52,642 bases of DNA from Saccharofermentans sp. (GCA_024683485.1 JAIKYD010000077.1:1-52642); one strand, 5' to 3'; positions 19,223-29,159 are shown, numbered from the stretch's first letter. Notes: generated by a model from the letters alone, not told the origin. Program-made: numbers and translations.

Positions 19223-19249
19223 GAATATCGGAAAGAAAGGAATATATAT

Positions 19250-20512
19250 ATGTCTATACGATTCTTTAACTGCAGAATCATTACAATGAAAGATGACAAG
19301 ATAATTGAAGGTGAATTGTGGACTGAAAATGACCGCATTACTTATATAGGTCCTTCGGTTTCTGCTGCTGATAAAAGATTTGACAGGGAGATCGACTGCA
19401 AAGGCAATCTTCTTATGCCGGGACTTAAAGATGCGCATACCCATTCGGCAATGACATTCTCGAGATCACTTGCTGATGAGTATTGCCTTGATGACTGGCT
19501 TCATAAGGCTATATTCCCGAGGGAAGCAAAGCTTACTTACGATGATGTTTATTGGTTCTCCAAGCTTGCTTATGCTGAGTATCTTGCCGGAGGAATAACT
19601 TCATGTTTTGATATGTATTTCTTCAAGGAAGCTTCCGCCAAAGCTGCTGTTGAGACAGGATTCAGGCATGTGTTCTGCGGCGCTGCAAATGATTACGGCG
19701 GATTTGAGGATCTTGAGAGATATTATAATGAGATGAATTCGTATGATCCTCTCATCTCCTTCATTTATGGTTTCCATGCTGAATATACTACCTGCGAGGA
19801 CAATCTTAAGTTTATGTCCGAACTGGCACATAAATATGAAGCGCCTGTGTTTGCGCATATTTCGGAGACGTCTGCTGAGGTGGAAGGTTGCATCGGAAGA
19901 TACGGAGTAACGCCGGCGGTGCTTTTTGACAGATTAGGAATATTCGATTATGGCGGAGGCGGATTCCATTGTGTCTGGTTTACTGATGAGGACAGGGAGA
20001 TCTTCAAGAAGAGAGGACTCTGGTCAGTATTCAACGCATGTTCCAATCTTAAGCTTGCAAGCGGAATAACACCTGTATATAAGTTTATTGCTAATGATAT
20101 GAAGATTGCTATTGGTACAGACGGTGCAGGTTCCAATAACAGTCTTTCGATGTTCCGCGAAATGTATCTTGATACAGTTCTTTCCAATATTGAGACTCAT
20201 AATGCCGCTGCTGTTGATCCGTTTACCATTCTCAAAGCCGGAACGTCAGATGGCGCGCTTTGTATGGGACTCAATGATTCCGATGTTCTTGCAGAAGGAA
20301 AGAAGGCAGATATCATTATGATCGATATGAATAAGCCTTCAATGCAGCCTGAGAATAACCTCGCTAGAAATATTATATATAGTGCTGATAATTCTGTTGT
20401 TAAGATGACAATGATCGATGGAAAGATCCTCTATGAAGACGGTAAGTTTACAACGATCGATCTGGATGAAGTGATCAAAGAGAGCAACAAACTTCTGAAA
20501 GGACTTGTCTGA
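19250..20512 (+). CDS. Amidohydrolase, S-adenosylhomocysteine/methylthioadenosine deaminase-like
   Basis: 420 residues of the TrzN/SsnA/MtaD amidohydrolase group. Visible metal-site motifs are MPGLKDAHTHSAM with His63 and His65; GFHAEYT; FAHISETSAEVE; and AIGTDGAGSNNSLSM with the catalytic Asp and the NNSL signature of the SAH/MTA/guanine deaminase branch. The likely reaction is hydrolytic deamination of an adenine or guanine nucleoside derivative in the cytosol, with SAH or MTA the best guess from the family. Substrate cannot be fixed from sequence alone; guanine deaminase or chlorohydrolase-like activity are alternatives. An AAAGGA site precedes the ATG. Confidence 0.8.
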   Translation: MSIRFFNCRIITMKDDKIIEGELWTENDRITYIGPSVSAADKRFDREIDCKGNLLMPGLKDAHTHSAMTFSRSLADEYCLDDWLHKAIFPREAKLTYDDVYWFSKLAYAEYLAGGITSCFDMYFFKEASAKAAVETGFRHVFCGAANDYGGFEDLERYYNEMNSYDPLISFIYGFHAEYTTCEDNLKFMSELAHKYEAPVFAHISETSAEVEGCIGRYGVTPAVLFDRLGIFDYGGGGFHCVWFTDEDREIFKKRGLWSVFNACSNLKLASGITPVYKFIANDMKIAIGTDGAGSNNSLSMFREMYLDTVLSNIETHNAAAVDPFTILKAGTSDGALCMGLNDSDVLAEGKKADIIMIDMNKPSMQPENNLARNIIYSADNSVVKMTMIDGKILYEDGKFTTIDLDEVIKESNKLLKGLV

Positions 20513-20520
20513 GTTAATTC

Positions 20521-22242
20521 ATGAGATTGCTTCTAAATCATATCGGAAAATACAGAGCAGCTTCGATCTTAAGCCCGGTGTTTAAGCTTCTTGAGGCATG
20601 CTTTGAACTGACAGTTCCGCTTATTGTTGCGGGAGTCATCGATAATGGTATAAAGCAGTCCGACATGGCTTATGTTAATTCACATGTGCCTATACTGGTG
20701 CTTTTCGCTGTCATTGGATTCGCAGTTGCGATTACAGCCCAGTATTTTGCAGCTTATGCGGCAACCGGCATATCTTCAGGCATCCGCAAGAGCCTTCACG
20801 ATAAACTCCAGACACTGTCGGTAAGCGATTATGAGAAGATAGGTGCTTCAGGTGCCGTTACATTGCTGACTTCCGATGTCAATCAGATCCAGACTGGTAT
20901 CAATCTGTTCCTGAGACTCCTTTTGAGGTCACCGTTTATAGTAATAGGCGCATGCATTATGGCTGCATTTGTAAAGCCTTCAATGTCATTGATCTTCATA
21001 AGCTGCACATTGCTTCTTGCGGTTGTTATAGCTCTTAATATGAAGTTCTCGATCGCACGGCATAAAGAAGCGAGGGAAGGGCTTGACGAGCTTGTTAAGA
21101 AGACAGCCAACGGAATAACCGGCGAAAGAGTCATCAGAGGTTTTAACAAGACAGATAATGATTATGCAAAGTTCGAAGCAAAGAGCAGAAATCTCAACAG
21201 ATCTCAGACTAAAGCGGCTGATTTTGCTTCGTGGCTGAATCCGCTTACCTATGCTGTTGTCAATCTGGCTATCTGCCTTCTCATATACAGGGGAGCGGTC
21301 CATTTTAACATTGGAGACCTTACGGATGGCCAGGTGGTTGCTCTTTATAACTATATGTCCCAGATATTGATAGAACTTGTTAAACTCGCAAATCTTATCG
21401 TATCCGTATCGAGGGCATATGCCTGTGTTAAGAGAGCTGAAGGCCTTATGAATATTGAGAGCACTGCAAGCAAAGGAACGGCTGAACTGCCTGTTTCCAA
21501 GCCTTTGGCAGTAACATTGAAGAATGTTTCCTTCACTTATCCGGGAAACAATGAGGAATCGGTAAAGGATTTCTCGATCGAGATAGCTCCAGGCGAGACT
21601 GTCGGTATTATCGGCAGTACCGGATGCGGTAAATCCACTGCCGCGTCTCTTATTGCAGGGATTTATGATGCACAGCAGGGTGAAGTGCTTCTTGACGGTG
21701 TGAATATAAAAGACGTTGCACATTCAAGCCTCGCCCATTCAGTTGGTATGAGCCTTCAGAAGACCAGGCTGTTCAAGGGTACTCTTAAGGATAATATCAC
21801 GCTCGGAAGAGAAGCTCTTACTGATGAGGATATTAATACAGCCTGTAAAGTTTCCTGCAGCGACGATGTTGTTGCTTCCAAGAATGAAGGACTGGATTAT
21901 GTGATCTCAGACGGCGGAGCCGGGCTCTCTGGCGGTCAGAAACAGAGAATTGGAATCGCAAGAGCTTTGGCCGGCAATCCCGGACTTGTTATCCTTGATG
22001 ATTCAACTTCCGCTTTGGACTGGGGAACAGAGAAAAAACTTCTTAATAATCTTAACTCCATATCCGTTAAACCGACTGTCATTCTTATATCTCAGAAGGT
22101 CAGGACATGTATGAACTGTGACAGGATCGTTTTGATGGACGACAGCAGGATAGAAGCAATAGCACCTCACGATGAACTCCTTAAGATCTCTGAGAATTAC
22201 CGTTATATGAATTCTCTTCAGATGAAGGGAGGCGCATCATGA
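20521..22242 (+). CDS. Heterodimeric ABC exporter subunit with degenerate ATP site
   Basis: 573 residues: an exporter-type membrane domain (six helices, about 10-300) fused to an ATPase domain (about 335-565). Walker A is GSTGCGKST and the signature LSGGQKQR is intact, but the catalytic Glu after Walker B is Asp (ILDDSTSALD, Asp494) and the switch His is Gln (LISQKV, Gln525). This is the pattern of the non-catalytic partner in TM287/288- or BmrCD-type heterodimers. The stop overlaps the start of the second subunit (ATGA), so they are coupled. Such pairs export drugs, lipids or peptides; the substrate here is unknown. Confidence 0.92.
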   Translation: MRLLLNHIGKYRAASILSPVFKLLEACFELTVPLIVAGVIDNGIKQSDMAYVNSHVPILVLFAVIGFAVAITAQYFAAYAATGISSGIRKSLHDKLQTLSVSDYEKIGASGAVTLLTSDVNQIQTGINLFLRLLLRSPFIVIGACIMAAFVKPSMSLIFISCTLLLAVVIALNMKFSIARHKEAREGLDELVKKTANGITGERVIRGFNKTDNDYAKFEAKSRNLNRSQTKAADFASWLNPLTYAVVNLAICLLIYRGAVHFNIGDLTDGQVVALYNYMSQILIELVKLANLIVSVSRAYACVKRAEGLMNIESTASKGTAELPVSKPLAVTLKNVSFTYPGNNEESVKDFSIEIAPGETVGIIGSTGCGKSTAASLIAGIYDAQQGEVLLDGVNIKDVAHSSLAHSVGMSLQKTRLFKGTLKDNITLGREALTDEDINTACKVSCSDDVVASKNEGLDYVISDGGAGLSGGQKQRIGIARALAGNPGLVILDDSTSALDWGTEKKLLNNLNSISVKPTVILISQKVRTCMNCDRIVLMDDSRIEAIAPHDELLKISENYRYMNSLQMKGGAS

Positions 22243-23960
22243 ACAAAAAGAATGTTAAGCGTCTTTTATCGTATCTGAAGGGTTCGACCGGACTTGTGGT
22301 TCTGTCTGTACTTATCGGTATTCTTTTCGGTTCGGCAACTGTTGCGATTCCGTATTTTGCCGGCAGAGCGATAGATAACCTTGGAGATATAGATGCCCTC
22401 CTTAAACTTGTGACAAATATTGTCGTGCTTATTATCATTGCGGCTGTTCTGCAGTTTGCTCTGATAAAGATGAATAACAGGATAGCATTCTCAATAGGTT
22501 TACGTCTTCGTAATGCCGCGTATGCGAAAATGCACCGGGTAAAGATGTCTTACATTGACAAAACCTCAGCAGGAAGCTTGCAGAGCCTTATCATAAGCGA
22601 TGTTGAGACTGTCTCGGACGGCATGCTGCTGTTCCTGAACCAGTTTGCTTCAGGTCTTGCAACTATAGTTATCACTCTTGCGGTAATGTTCTATATCAAC
22701 TGGAAGATATCCCTCATCGTAGTGGTATTTACGCCTGTGTCGATTGCAGTTGCTTCTTTTATCGCGAAAGGTTCATACAATTCTTTTGCAAAACAGTCAG
22801 AAATTAGGAGCAAACAGACATCTTTTGTTGCCGAATCAGTTAATAACTTCAGGGAATGCAAACTTTATAACGTTACTGATATAAGGATAAAAGGTTTTGA
22901 TGAGATCAACGGTCAGTACCAGAAGACGGCGACCAAAGCTACATTTTTATCTTCAATAAGCAATCCTTCTTCGAGATTTGTAAATGCACTTATCTATGCC
23001 GGAGTGGTATTTACCGGTTGTATAGCAGGAATAGGCGGCACAATAACCGTTGGTTGTCTGATGTCCCTCTTGGCTTATGCAAATCAGTTTATGAAGCCTT
23101 TCAATGATCTGTCGGCAGTCTATACAGAGCTGTCTGACAGTTTTGCCTGCCTCAACAGGATTTTCGCGCATCTTGACAGTCCTGAGATTCCGTTAGATAA
23201 AACACCTGAAGAACTGCCTGACAAACATGTTCAGTTCGATATAGAGTTCAAAAATGTCAGTTTCTCTTATGTTGAGGGCAGACAGGTTCTTAAGGACATC
23301 TCTTTCAAGGTAGGAAAGGGTGAATCCTTTGCTATCGCAGGACCGACCGGATGCGGAAAAACAACTTTGATCAATCTTCTTATGCGTTATTATGAGCCTG
23401 ATTCAGGAGATATTCTGATAAACGGAAGATCCATCAAAGAGATTCCAAGATCCGAACTCAGGCACTATATCGGCTTTGTAACCCAGGATACATGGCTTTC
23501 AGATGATACCGTTATGGAGAATATCAGGTTCTCAGGTGCACATATTACTGATGAGAAGGTTTTCGAGGCTTGTGCAAAGAGCGGGTGCGATTCATTTATA
23601 CGTAAACTTCCAAAGCGGTATAATGAGCAGATAGAAAATGAGAGGGATGACATATCCGAAGGACAGAAGCAGTTACTTACGATAGCAAGGGCAATGGCTT
23701 CTGATCCCGCGATTATGATCCTCGATGAAGCAACTTCGTCTGTTGACGTTGTTACAGAAGACCGAATTCAGAAGGCTATAAGAGAACTTCTGAACGGCAG
23801 GACAAGTATTATTATTGCGCACAGGCTCTCGCAGATAACGAGCTGTGACAAGATCGTCGTTATCGACGGCGGCAAGGTCTCAGAGATCGGATCTCACGAT
23901 GAGCTTATCGCAAACGGCGGATTCTACAGCAGGCTATATGCCTCGTACATATCCGGATAA
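22239..23960 (+). CDS. Heterodimeric ABC exporter subunit with catalytic ATP site
   Basis: 573 residues, the same length and layout as its partner. Walker A is GPTGCGKTT, Walker B and catalytic Glu are intact (MILDEATSSVD, Glu497) and so is the switch His (IIIAHRLSQI, His528). The signature, however, is changed from SGGQ to SEGQ (Ser473-Gln476). Combined with the partner this gives one complete ATP site (this subunit's Walker/His plus the partner's LSGGQ) and one degenerate site, as known for asymmetric heterodimeric exporters. A ribosome binding site (AGGGAGG) lies in the end of the upstream gene. murD follows after nine bases. Confidence 0.93.
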   Translation: MNKKNVKRLLSYLKGSTGLVVLSVLIGILFGSATVAIPYFAGRAIDNLGDIDALLKLVTNIVVLIIIAAVLQFALIKMNNRIAFSIGLRLRNAAYAKMHRVKMSYIDKTSAGSLQSLIISDVETVSDGMLLFLNQFASGLATIVITLAVMFYINWKISLIVVVFTPVSIAVASFIAKGSYNSFAKQSEIRSKQTSFVAESVNNFRECKLYNVTDIRIKGFDEINGQYQKTATKATFLSSISNPSSRFVNALIYAGVVFTGCIAGIGGTITVGCLMSLLAYANQFMKPFNDLSAVYTELSDSFACLNRIFAHLDSPEIPLDKTPEELPDKHVQFDIEFKNVSFSYVEGRQVLKDISFKVGKGESFAIAGPTGCGKTTLINLLMRYYEPDSGDILINGRSIKEIPRSELRHYIGFVTQDTWLSDDTVMENIRFSGAHITDEKVFEACAKSGCDSFIRKLPKRYNEQIENERDDISEGQKQLLTIARAMASDPAIMILDEATSSVDVVTEDRIQKAIRELLNGRTSIIIAHRLSQITSCDKIVVIDGGKVSEIGSHDELIANGGFYSRLYASYISG

Positions 23961-23969
23961 GGAGGAACT

Positions 23970-25463
23970 ATGGGTAACTACAAACTCGATGAGTTCAGGA
24001 AATATATAAAGGGCAGGAAAGCTGCCGTTATAGGTATCGGAATATCCAATACCCCGTTGATCAAATGGCTTGTATCGTTGGAATGTAACGTTACAGCCTG
24101 CGATAAGCTTACTGAGGAAGATCCGGTCTTACGGAAGAATATTGAAGCTTTAAAAGAGATATCTCCTGATATCAAATGGTCTTTGGGTGAATCTTACCTT
24201 ACGCATCTTAGAGACGATCATTATGATATCGTTTTCAAGACTCCGAAGATGAGGTTTGAGACTCCTGAACTTCAGGCATTGAAAGACATGGGATCCATCC
24301 TGACAACAGAAATGGAACTCTTTATGAATCTTTGTCCTGCTGAGATCTTTGCGATTACGGGTTCGGACGGAAAGACGACAACGACCACGCTTACTGCCGA
24401 GATCCTGAAGCAGGCCGGATACAAGGTCTGGATTGGCGGTAATATCGGAACACCGCTCCTTGACAGGATAGCCGAGATCGGGCCTGATGATAAAGTCGTA
24501 TTGGAACTGTCCTCTTTCCAGCTCCTCGGCATGAATACACCGGCAGATGTTGCTATTGTTACCAATATTACGCCGAATCATTTAGATTTCCATAAGGATT
24601 ACGATGAGTATATCCAGGCAAAGATTAATGCTTTCAGGAATCAGGGCCCTGTTGGCAAGGTTATCCTTAATGCCTGTTGTGATCTTACTTTTGAGATGAA
24701 AGATATTGCACGCGGCAGAGTTAAGCTTTTCTCGGCCAATAAAGGCAAAGTCATGAGAACTGATTCTCCTCTGTATCCTAGAGCATATACCGAGGACGGA
24801 CGGCTTGTTTATGAGGAAAACGGTGACAGATATGACATCTGCGGAACGGATGAGATATTCATTCCCGGAGTTCATAATGTTGAGAACTTCCTTGCTGCAA
24901 CTTGTGCAGTTATCGATTATGTAAAGCCTGAAGACATAGCTTATGTTGCTAAGAATTTTAAGGGTGTTCCGCACAGGATCGAGTTCATCAGGGAACTCGA
25001 CGGCGTAAGGTGGTATAACTCATCAATAGATACATCGCCCAACCGTTCGCTTAATACCATGAATGCGCTTGCCGCCCGTAATGAGAAGGGTGTGCTCATC
25101 TGTGGAGGTGCAGACAAGAAATGCCTCTACAGCAAGCTCGGCGATGCAATTCTTAATGTATGCGACAGGATAATAATCTATGGATCCAATGCCGATCTTG
25201 TTTCCGATATAATTGCCAAGGAAGCTCACGGCCGCCAATACGAGATCTACAGGATCCCTGATAAGGAAGGCGATGTTTACGAGTTCCCGAAGACCAGGGA
25301 CAATGTTGTCAACGCTTACAAAGAAGCAATCAATAAAGCAAGAGAGTGGGCAAAACCGGGAGAGATTGTTATTATGTCTTCGATTGGCACGTCCTATGAT
25401 CATTTCAGGCACTTTGAGCATAGAGGAGATATGTTCAGAGACCTCGTAAACGGACTTGAATAA
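23970..25463 (+). CDS. murD: UDP-N-acetylmuramoylalanine--D-glutamate ligase
   Basis: 497 residues; a little longer than the usual 440-460. It adds D-Glu to UDP-MurNAc-L-Ala in the cytosolic part of peptidoglycan synthesis. N-terminal UDP-binding domain (about 1-115), Mur ligase ATPase domain with P-loop GSDGKTTTT (Lys135), WIGGNIGTPLLD, ELSSFQL and TPNHLDFHKDYDEY, and the C-terminal ligase domain with GVPHRIEF and YNSSIDTSPN. It has an AAGGAGG site and stands immediately behind the ABC exporter rather than inside a division/cell-wall cluster, so it may be co-transcribed with the exporter. Confidence 0.93.
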   Translation: MGNYKLDEFRKYIKGRKAAVIGIGISNTPLIKWLVSLECNVTACDKLTEEDPVLRKNIEALKEISPDIKWSLGESYLTHLRDDHYDIVFKTPKMRFETPELQALKDMGSILTTEMELFMNLCPAEIFAITGSDGKTTTTTLTAEILKQAGYKVWIGGNIGTPLLDRIAEIGPDDKVVLELSSFQLLGMNTPADVAIVTNITPNHLDFHKDYDEYIQAKINAFRNQGPVGKVILNACCDLTFEMKDIARGRVKLFSANKGKVMRTDSPLYPRAYTEDGRLVYEENGDRYDICGTDEIFIPGVHNVENFLAATCAVIDYVKPEDIAYVAKNFKGVPHRIEFIRELDGVRWYNSSIDTSPNRSLNTMNALAARNEKGVLICGGADKKCLYSKLGDAILNVCDRIIIYGSNADLVSDIIAKEAHGRQYEIYRIPDKEGDVYEFPKTRDNVVNAYKEAINKAREWAKPGEIVIMSSIGTSYDHFRHFEHRGDMFRDLVNGLE

Positions 25464-25492
25464 GTTATAAGCTTCAGGGTGGAGGAAAGTTT

Positions 25493-27175
25493 ATGGCTGA
25501 CATGAATTACCGCAGATATAAGGCTCATCCGACAGTTGATCTGCCGGACCGCAAGTGGCCAGGGCAACAGATAACCAAAGCACCGGTCTGGTGTTCTGTT
25601 GACTTAAGAGACGGTAATCAGGCTTTGGAAGTTCCTATGACGCTTGAACAGAAGGTTGAATTCTTCGAATACCTCTGTTCTGTTGGATTTAAGGAGATCG
25701 AGATCGGTTTTCCGGCTGCTTCAGAGACAGACTACAACTTCTGCAGGTATCTTATCGACAATGATCTTATCCCTGAAGATGTTGCCATCCAGGTTCTGAC
25801 GCAGTCCAGGAGCCATATAATCGATAAGACGATTGAGGCTGTAAAAGGCGCTCCTTCCGTTATAATCCATCTCTACAATGCGACAAGTACTCTTCACAGG
25901 GATGTTGTGTTTAATTTCTCGTGCGACGAATGTATCGATCTTGCTGTTGAAGGCGCGAAAATGATCATTGACAGGATAAACGCTGACAAGAGCGGCACAA
26001 AATTCAGACTCGAGTATTCTCCTGAGGCATTCTCGGATACTGAACTTGATTTCTCCGTCAAGATCTGTGATTCGGTTCTTGACTGCTGGAAGCCTACACC
26101 CGATAACAAGGTTATAATCAATCTTCCTGAGACCGTTGAATATCAGACCGCTAATGTTTATGCGGACCAGATCGAATATTTCTGCCGGAATACAAGGTGG
26201 AGAGACTCTATTATCGTATCTTTGCATACGCATAATGACAGAGGAACTGCAGTGGCCACTTCCGAGTTTGGTCTTATGGCCGGTGCGGACAGGGTTGAAG
26301 GGACACTTTTCGGAAACGGCGAAAGAACCGGAAACGTTGATATCATTACCCTTGCGATAAATATGATGATGCTCGGTATCGATCCGGGACTGGATTTCTC
26401 GAACATTAACAAGACTATTGATGTATATGAGGAATTGACCGGAATGAAGGTTGAACCGAGACATCCCTGGTCCGGAAAACTTGTATTTACAGCATTCTCC
26501 GGATCGCATCAGGATGCTATCAATAAAGGCAGAAAGAAAATGGAGGAGCGGGGAGAGACTATCTGGGCTGTTCCGTATCTTCCCATCGATCCGAAAGATG
26601 TCGGCAGGGAATATGAACCTATTATCCGTATCAATTCGCAGTCCGGCAGAGGCGGAATCGCTTATGTTATGGAGACCTACTTTGGTGTTCAGCTTCCTAA
26701 ACGGTTCCAGCGTGATTTCCTCCCGGTTGTTAAGGCTGCAACTGAGGAGAATGGTACGGAGAACGAGCTCATGCCCCAGCAGATATTCGACCTCTTCGAT
26801 GATAAGTTCATCAATGTTCTTGAGCCATACGGCCTTAAGAACTTTTCCGAACAGCAGGACAGCGATCAGGTATCCACTGTTGAAGCTCTTATTACCGATC
26901 ACGGCAGGGAAGTTACCATTAAGGGCATGGGTAACGGTCTTCTCGATGCTTTTGTCAGTGCATTCACCCAATATACCGGTGTCGATTTTTCGATCTCGAA
27001 TTATTCAGAGCACGCTATGAAGTCAGGTTCTGACTCTGCGGCTATTACATATATTGAGATCACTAACAAAGCCAATAAACAGACATATATCGGTGCCGGA
27101 GTATCGAGTTCTGTCACGAAATCATCCGTCCGTGCCGTTGTTTGTGCATTTAACAGGATGATAAGTGTGTTATGA
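25493..27175 (+). CDS. leuA: 2-isopropylmalate synthase
   Basis: 560 residues, the long (type 2) LeuA form. It condenses acetyl-CoA with 2-ketoisovalerate, the committed step of leucine synthesis. The TIM-barrel catalytic domain shows SVDLRDGNQAL (metal-binding Asp and catalytic Arg) and LHTHNDRGTAVA with His245 and His247. The C-terminal portion (about 430-560) is the regulatory LeuA dimer domain, likely leucine-sensitive. A GGAGGAAA site precedes the ATG. No leuB, leuC or leuD is adjacent, and I see no T-box or attenuator in the 29 bases before it. Confidence 0.95.
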   Translation: MADMNYRRYKAHPTVDLPDRKWPGQQITKAPVWCSVDLRDGNQALEVPMTLEQKVEFFEYLCSVGFKEIEIGFPAASETDYNFCRYLIDNDLIPEDVAIQVLTQSRSHIIDKTIEAVKGAPSVIIHLYNATSTLHRDVVFNFSCDECIDLAVEGAKMIIDRINADKSGTKFRLEYSPEAFSDTELDFSVKICDSVLDCWKPTPDNKVIINLPETVEYQTANVYADQIEYFCRNTRWRDSIIVSLHTHNDRGTAVATSEFGLMAGADRVEGTLFGNGERTGNVDIITLAINMMMLGIDPGLDFSNINKTIDVYEELTGMKVEPRHPWSGKLVFTAFSGSHQDAINKGRKKMEERGETIWAVPYLPIDPKDVGREYEPIIRINSQSGRGGIAYVMETYFGVQLPKRFQRDFLPVVKAATEENGTENELMPQQIFDLFDDKFINVLEPYGLKNFSEQQDSDQVSTVEALITDHGREVTIKGMGNGLLDAFVSAFTQYTGVDFSISNYSEHAMKSGSDSAAITYIEITNKANKQTYIGAGVSSSVTKSSVRAVVCAFNRMISVL

Positions 27176-27246
27176 TTACTCTCGCATGTATTGATATAAA
27201 TTTGCCGTATCAGTACAAAAGCGGGTTATAAAGGAGTATTGAAAAA

Positions 27247-28134
27247 GTGTTTTGGGATTATCTTGTAGCTTTTATTTTCGGTATTGTTGAAGGAGTCACA
27301 GAATGGCTTCCTGTAAGCTCGACCGGACATATGATCATATTGAATGAGTTCTTGAAGCTTAATGTATCACCTGAGTTTTACGATCTTTACCTTGTAGTAA
27401 TCCAGCTTGGCGCGATAATGGCCGTTATCGTCATATTCTGGAAGGATATCTGGCCGTTTGGTCTTAAGAATAATGAACATCCTTTTGCCAAGGAAGGTAT
27501 TGGCAGATACATAATGAAGGATAAGATCTTCATGTGGCTCAAGATCTGCGTTGCATGTATTCCCGCGATCATTGTAGGTGTTCCTTTCGATGACTGGCTC
27601 GATGAGCATCTGTATAATTATGTCGTTGTTGCTATTGCATTGATAATCTTCGGTGTTGCTTTTATCGTTGTTGAGCACATTATGAAGAACAAGACACCTG
27701 TAGTAAAGACAGTTAACCAGCTCAATTGGGGCCATGCCATTGTAATCGGTTTTTTCCAGCTCCTTGCTGCTATATTCCCAGGAGCTTCGAGATCAGGTTC
27801 AATCATCGTCGGTTCGATCGCAATAGGAATAAAGAGGGAAGCAGCTGCAAAATTCGCTTTCTTCCTTGCTATTCCTGTTATGTTCGGTGCAAGTCTTCTT
27901 AAGATCCTTAAGTATGACGGTGATGTATCAGGTTACGAGATCGGTCTTCTTGTAGTCGGTATGGTTACAGCATTTGGTGTCAGCCTTCTTATCATCAACA
28001 GGCTTATGGCTTTCATCAGAAAGCACTCATTTACAGTATTCGGCTGGTACCGTATCGCACTTGGCGTTCTCGTGCTCATTCTTGGTGCGGTTGGTGTTAT
28101 CGGCGGTAGCGGTGCAATTGCTGGGGCAGCCTGA
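27247..28134 (+). CDS. uppP: Undecaprenyl-diphosphatase
   Basis: 295 residues, start GTG 27247 with AAGGAG about ten bases upstream. A multi-pass membrane protein of the BacA/UppP family, which recycles the undecaprenyl lipid carrier used for peptidoglycan and wall polymers and can give bacitracin tolerance. The two signature segments are present: EGVTEWLPVSSTGHM (residues about 16-30, with Glu17 and Glu21) and FPGASRSGS (about 178-186, with the catalytic Arg). About eight hydrophobic segments are visible. Confidence 0.95.
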   Translation: MFWDYLVAFIFGIVEGVTEWLPVSSTGHMIILNEFLKLNVSPEFYDLYLVVIQLGAIMAVIVIFWKDIWPFGLKNNEHPFAKEGIGRYIMKDKIFMWLKICVACIPAIIVGVPFDDWLDEHLYNYVVVAIALIIFGVAFIVVEHIMKNKTPVVKTVNQLNWGHAIVIGFFQLLAAIFPGASRSGSIIVGSIAIGIKREAAAKFAFFLAIPVMFGASLLKILKYDGDVSGYEIGLLVVGMVTAFGVSLLIINRLMAFIRKHSFTVFGWYRIALGVLVLILGAVGVIGGSGAIAGAA

Positions 28135-28241
28135 TCTTCTTTTTGAAGAAATAATTACGAAACCAGAGGTTGCATAGTCTCCAACCGTGTTTGCAAACTC
28201 ATTTGCATTCCAATTCCACTGCAAAACACTATCCGGAAAAC

Positions 28242-28288
28242 TATTATAGTTTGTCGCATTTCTCAGAAAAGTACGGCAAACTATAATA
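28242..28288. terminator. AT-rich inverted repeat downstream of uppP
   Basis: TATTATAGTTTGTCG (28242-28256) and CGGCAAACTATAATA (28274-28288) form 15-base arms with one wobble and a 17-base spacer. It lies between uppP and the next gene and could end uppP transcription or bind a dimeric regulator; the AT-rich stem and lack of a T-run make a classical terminator uncertain. Confidence 0.4.
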
Positions 28289-28400
28289 TTGTACGTTTGT
28301 ATAAGTACGATTGCCCTAAACCTCTTATATTTTTAATAAGTATATTAGCCCGTTTATGCTATAATCCATACTGATTTATTATGCGGACAGGAGTAGTTAA

Positions 28401-29159
28401 TTGCGCAAATACATATACAACAGCCGTGATGTAGCGGCTTACTTCAAATATTTCTCGGTTCCGAGCTACCTTGAAGTTTCATATATGCAATATATCTTTA
28501 ATCTCGGGAATAAGGTTCTGGCTGAGCCTTTGACGCGTGATTTTGAGGCTTTCAAGAAGGAAGTTTACAGGGAACTGTATTTCCTGTGGGCTAATGGTTT
28601 TGAGAATGAGAAGGCTGATATCTCTAAGATGACCACTGAAGGCGAGCTTACCTTGATATGTGACCAGGAATGCATATGTCTTGAGTCATATATGAAGCTT
28701 ATCTGCCTTCACCTGATATTCTCAAGCAATCTCCCGTATATCACTCTTAACTTTACCGGGCTTATGACACAACTGGGTATAAAGTGCGGGGTGGAGCTTT
28801 ATGAGGAGAACTGCAGAAAGGTATGTGAATCCCTGCAGCTTGAGGTAAAAGACTCGTTTGGCAAGCCTTTCGATCTTACATTGGGCATTCCTGATGAATT
28901 GTTGAGGGTATCCCTGAGTACGGAATTCAAGCAAAGCCTTGATACGAGGAATTTTAAAGAGACATTAAGGAATGAACAGATGAACTGGCTTAAAGACTTA
29001 AAGGACAAGTCGTTCAAGCTTTTCGGTTCGATTCCTGCGCGTAAGAAGACAACAAAGAGCCGTTCTTCCGGCTCTGCCAATAAGAACCACATGAATTCGG
29101 GTAATAGTGTGGTCGTTAGCAAGGCGCAGCCTAAGGGCACGCCTGATACAAGAAGATAA
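28401..29159 (+). CDS. Unrecognised protein with basic, low-complexity C-terminal tail
   Basis: 252 residues, start TTG 28401 with an AGGAG site upstream; no ATG in the early part fits better, and a TATAAT box is seen at 28360-28365. I do not recognise the family. Residues 1-210 appear globular and mainly helical, with a Cys cluster (CDQECICLESY near 95-105). The last 45 residues are rich in Lys/Arg/Ser/Gly (ARKKTTKSRSSGSANKN) and probably disordered, which could contact nucleic acid or membranes. It has no signal peptide or clear membrane segment. It ends 18 bases before the activase gene, so the two may be co-transcribed. Confidence 0.7.
   Translation: MRKYIYNSRDVAAYFKYFSVPSYLEVSYMQYIFNLGNKVLAEPLTRDFEAFKKEVYRELYFLWANGFENEKADISKMTTEGELTLICDQECICLESYMKLICLHLIFSSNLPYITLNFTGLMTQLGIKCGVELYEENCRKVCESLQLEVKDSFGKPFDLTLGIPDELLRVSLSTEFKQSLDTRNFKETLRNEQMNWLKDLKDKSFKLFGSIPARKKTTKSRSSGSANKNHMNSGNSVVVSKAQPKGTPDTRR

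Noticed and set aside
20986..21723. 245-codon reverse-strand open frame inside the first ABC subunit
   Set aside because: Antisense to conserved ABC motifs, no start signal or family likeness.
25464..25492. T-box or leucine attenuator before leuA
   Set aside because: The spacer to murD is only 29 bases and contains just a ribosome binding site.
25721..26971. 416-codon reverse-strand open frame opposite leuA
   Set aside because: leuA has all its family motifs and a good ribosome binding site; the opposite frame shows no recognisable protein features.
28135..28240. Possible tRNA or small RNA downstream of uppP (GGTTG...CAACC stem)
   Set aside because: Only one short stem is visible; no cloverleaf, no T-loop motif and no CCA end.
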